In this document: positions 62,820-64,000 of the stretch, one piece after another | How the letters are laid out: each line of letters begins with the position of its first letter | Position numbering within the stretch: the stretch's first letter is position 1 | Assembly (NCBI RefSeq): GCF_023824195.1 | Contig: NZ_CP085442.1 | Location: 3,572,001 to 3,636,000 of the forward strand | Direction of reading: 5' to 3' | Source: Priestia megaterium | GTDB taxonomy: Bacteria; Bacillota; Bacilli; Bacillales; Bacillaceae_H | DNA length: 64,000 nucleotides | The notes under the pieces: generated by a model | The model's input: only the letters and a program-made list of their open reading frames with translations | What the model was told of the DNA's origin: nothing | Databases searched by the model: none | Position numbers and translations under genes: made by a program

Positions 62820-63161
62820 TTAGGATTTTGTAATAATTGAAGGCGTGTACCCTAATGTTTCGGAGAGAAAACGATTAATTTCTCTCATGGCCATATCTAC
62901 TTCTGAAACGCTTCCTACAATAACAAGACTTCCTGTAAAACGATCTAAAAAACCTAATTGAACATGTGCAGCTTTTGTAGCTAAATCACCTGCAATGATA
63001 ACCGTCTCGCTTGGAGTCAATGTTAGAATACCTAGAGCTCCTTCTTGTTGTATACCTAATTTATCAAACATATCCGGATCTGGATTTGCAATCAAATGGC
63101 TCAATGTAATTTGTTTTCCAGGCACAAACTCTTGAATAAAACGCTTTTTTTCTTCACTCAT
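62820..63161 (-). CDS. eutS: EutS BMC shell protein
   Basis: 113 residues from ATG 63161 with GGGAGAG upstream. IQEFVPGKQITLSHLIANPD is the EutS signature, before a permuted BMC domain (LTPSETVIIAGDLATKAAHV). Bent EutS hexamers are needed at shell edges. Confidence 0.93.
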   Translation of the reverse strand: MSEEKKRFIQEFVPGKQITLSHLIANPDPDMFDKLGIQQEGALGILTLTPSETVIIAGDLATKAAHVQLGFLDRFTGSLVIVGSVSEVDMAMREINRFLSETLGYTPSIITKS

Positions 63162-63202
63162 AAAAATTATCTCTCCCTTATCGTACAAATTCTATACATT
63201 GC

Positions 63203-64000
63203 TTACATCACTTGTGTCTTACTTCTTTTCTCTTCTATCTTTTCGTTTTCTTCAGCCGCTGAACTTAAGTACTCGTCTTTTCCAATAATACCTGCTTCAC
63301 GGTCCTTCCTTTCTAGCTCTAAGGCTTTTGGAACAGATAGCCAATATGCTAAACCGATGCCTATCACACCCGCAGAGAACTTCCCGATAATAACGGGGAG
63401 AATTAATGTTGGCTGGAAATTGGCTGTAAAGGATAAATGATCTCCTAATAAAAATGCCGAGCAAACTGCAAACGAAATATTAATAACTTTGTCTTTTGGA
63501 GGCATGCTGCGAATGAGCTTAAACATCGCCAAAATATTAGCAATTGTAGCTAAAATACCTGCACTGCCTTCTTTACTTAATCCAAGTTTTTTCCCTACAG
63601 CTTCAAGCGGCTTTCCTGCATATTTTTGAAGCAAATAAACCATTGGAAATGCACCAGCAAGCATGATGCCAATATAACCTGCTGTTTCTAGCGCACGGAA
63701 TTGATCCGCTTTATCTGCCATGATCGGATGAAATCCCCAGCTTCCAAATAGATGAGAGAATAAGCCTGTAAAAATTTCAACGATGGAGAAAACAAGAACT
63801 AGCTTAATTCCAGCATCCATGATACGCCCAAACCACATAAACCCTTTAATCATTAAATCAGGCAAGAAATATAGTCCTACCGCTAACAACACAACAAATA
63901 ATAAAAGTGGAGATAAATTCAAAATAATTTTTAAATAACTTATCGTAAATTCGTATGTTGAATCACTTGTAGTGGAAATAATTTTACGCACATCAGAATT
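63203..64000 (-). CDS. eutH: EutH ethanolamine permease, 5' end outside window
   Basis: About 266 codons open to the window edge; full EutH is about 370 residues, so roughly 100 N-terminal residues are missing. Six or seven membrane segments are seen, with LVFSIVEIFTGLFSHLFGSW, LETAGYIGIMLAGAFPMVYL and FLLGDHLSFTANFQPTLILP typical of EutH. The C-terminal tail is charged (EYLSSAAEENEKIEEKRSK). It brings ethanolamine into the cell at low concentration or low pH. Confidence 0.92.
   Translation of the reverse strand, partial: NSDVRKIISTTSDSTYEFTISYLKIILNLSPLLLFVVLLAVGLYFLPDLMIKGFMWFGRIMDAGIKLVLVFSIVEIFTGLFSHLFGSWGFHPIMADKADQFRALETAGYIGIMLAGAFPMVYLLQKYAGKPLEAVGKKLGLSKEGSAGILATIANILAMFKLIRSMPPKDKVINISFAVCSAFLLGDHLSFTANFQPTLILPVIIGKFSAGVIGIGLAYWLSVPKALELERKDREAGIIGKDEYLSSAAEENEKIEEKRSKTQVM

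Noticed and set aside
1..64000. CRISPR array, prophage, tRNA or rRNA genes
   Set aside because: No regularly spaced repeats, no phage structural or integrase genes, and no tRNA/rRNA-like sequences were seen on either strand.

Overview
The window looks like chromosome of a low-GC, endospore-forming Bacillaceae, most like Priestia (Bacillus) megaterium. This is inferred from AT-rich intergenic DNA, strong AAGGAGG-type ribosome binding sites, GTG and TTG starts, LexA, cre and MhqR-type operators of the Bacillus kind, a Spo0E-family gene, a DUF3231 gene and many rho-independent hairpins. No rRNA, tRNA or CRISPR array was seen.

Layout. 1-3.1 kb: the 5' part of an HpaB-type hydroxylase gene (cut by the window edge) and two tandem Crp/Fnr-family regulators. 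3.1-6.2 kb: small membrane proteins, a MepB-like gene, a dead uvrX-yolD SOS operon that keeps its LexA-controlled promoter, and a truncated IS6 element. 6.2-8.9 kb: a YcgR/YcgQ-like permease pair and a broken third permease copy. 8.9-16.7 kb: FAD monooxygenase, MarR, NAD(P)-binding protein, CynX-type MFS exporter with a divergent LysR gene, and a divergent HxlR / NAD(P)H quinone oxidoreductase pair. 16.77-17.54 kb: an ORF-less group II intron. 17.7-28.8 kb: assorted genes (secreted asparaginase, HTH protein, Spo0E-like, P-loop kinase, TPR protein) mixed with decayed genes (signal peptidase, CMD protein, YcgG). 28.8-36.1 kb: a metal-handling island holding a ZIP transporter, a five-gene operon built on HMA-like domains with an HxxPGRxR motif around an unusual P-type ATPase, and, divergently, the second permease/TIGR03943 operon. 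36.2-42.6 kb: PAS-like protein, CMD/tautomerase pair with divergent LysR, GNAT and an alpha/beta hydrolase. 42.85-46.6 kb: an ascorbate-type PTS (IIC, IIB and a regulator carrying IIA) with a cre site. 46.9-52.2 kb: stress and quinone/aromatic-detoxification genes (alpha/beta hydrolase, LtrA, isochorismatase-like, FMN reductase, VOC ring-cleaving dioxygenase, DoxX) with a perfect MhqR-type operator.

52.7-64.0 kb: a long ethanolamine-utilisation (eut) microcompartment operon on the minus strand, in transcription order eutH (partial), eutS, eutP, a terminator overlapped by an ANTAR-type hexaloop hairpin, eutA, eutB, eutC, eutL, eutE, eutM, pduL, a eut accessory gene, eutN, a BMC protein with a charged tail, and mdh. 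EutBC would make acetaldehyde and ammonia, EutE acetyl-CoA, PduL acetyl phosphate; EutS/L/M/N and the tailed protein form the shell and EutA reactivates EutBC. No EutG-type alcohol dehydrogenase lies in the visible part; the terminal malate dehydrogenase is a candidate NAD+ recycler.

The best candidates for something little described are the HxxPGRxR/P-type ATPase operon at 29.8-33.7 kb and the eut operon ending in mdh.
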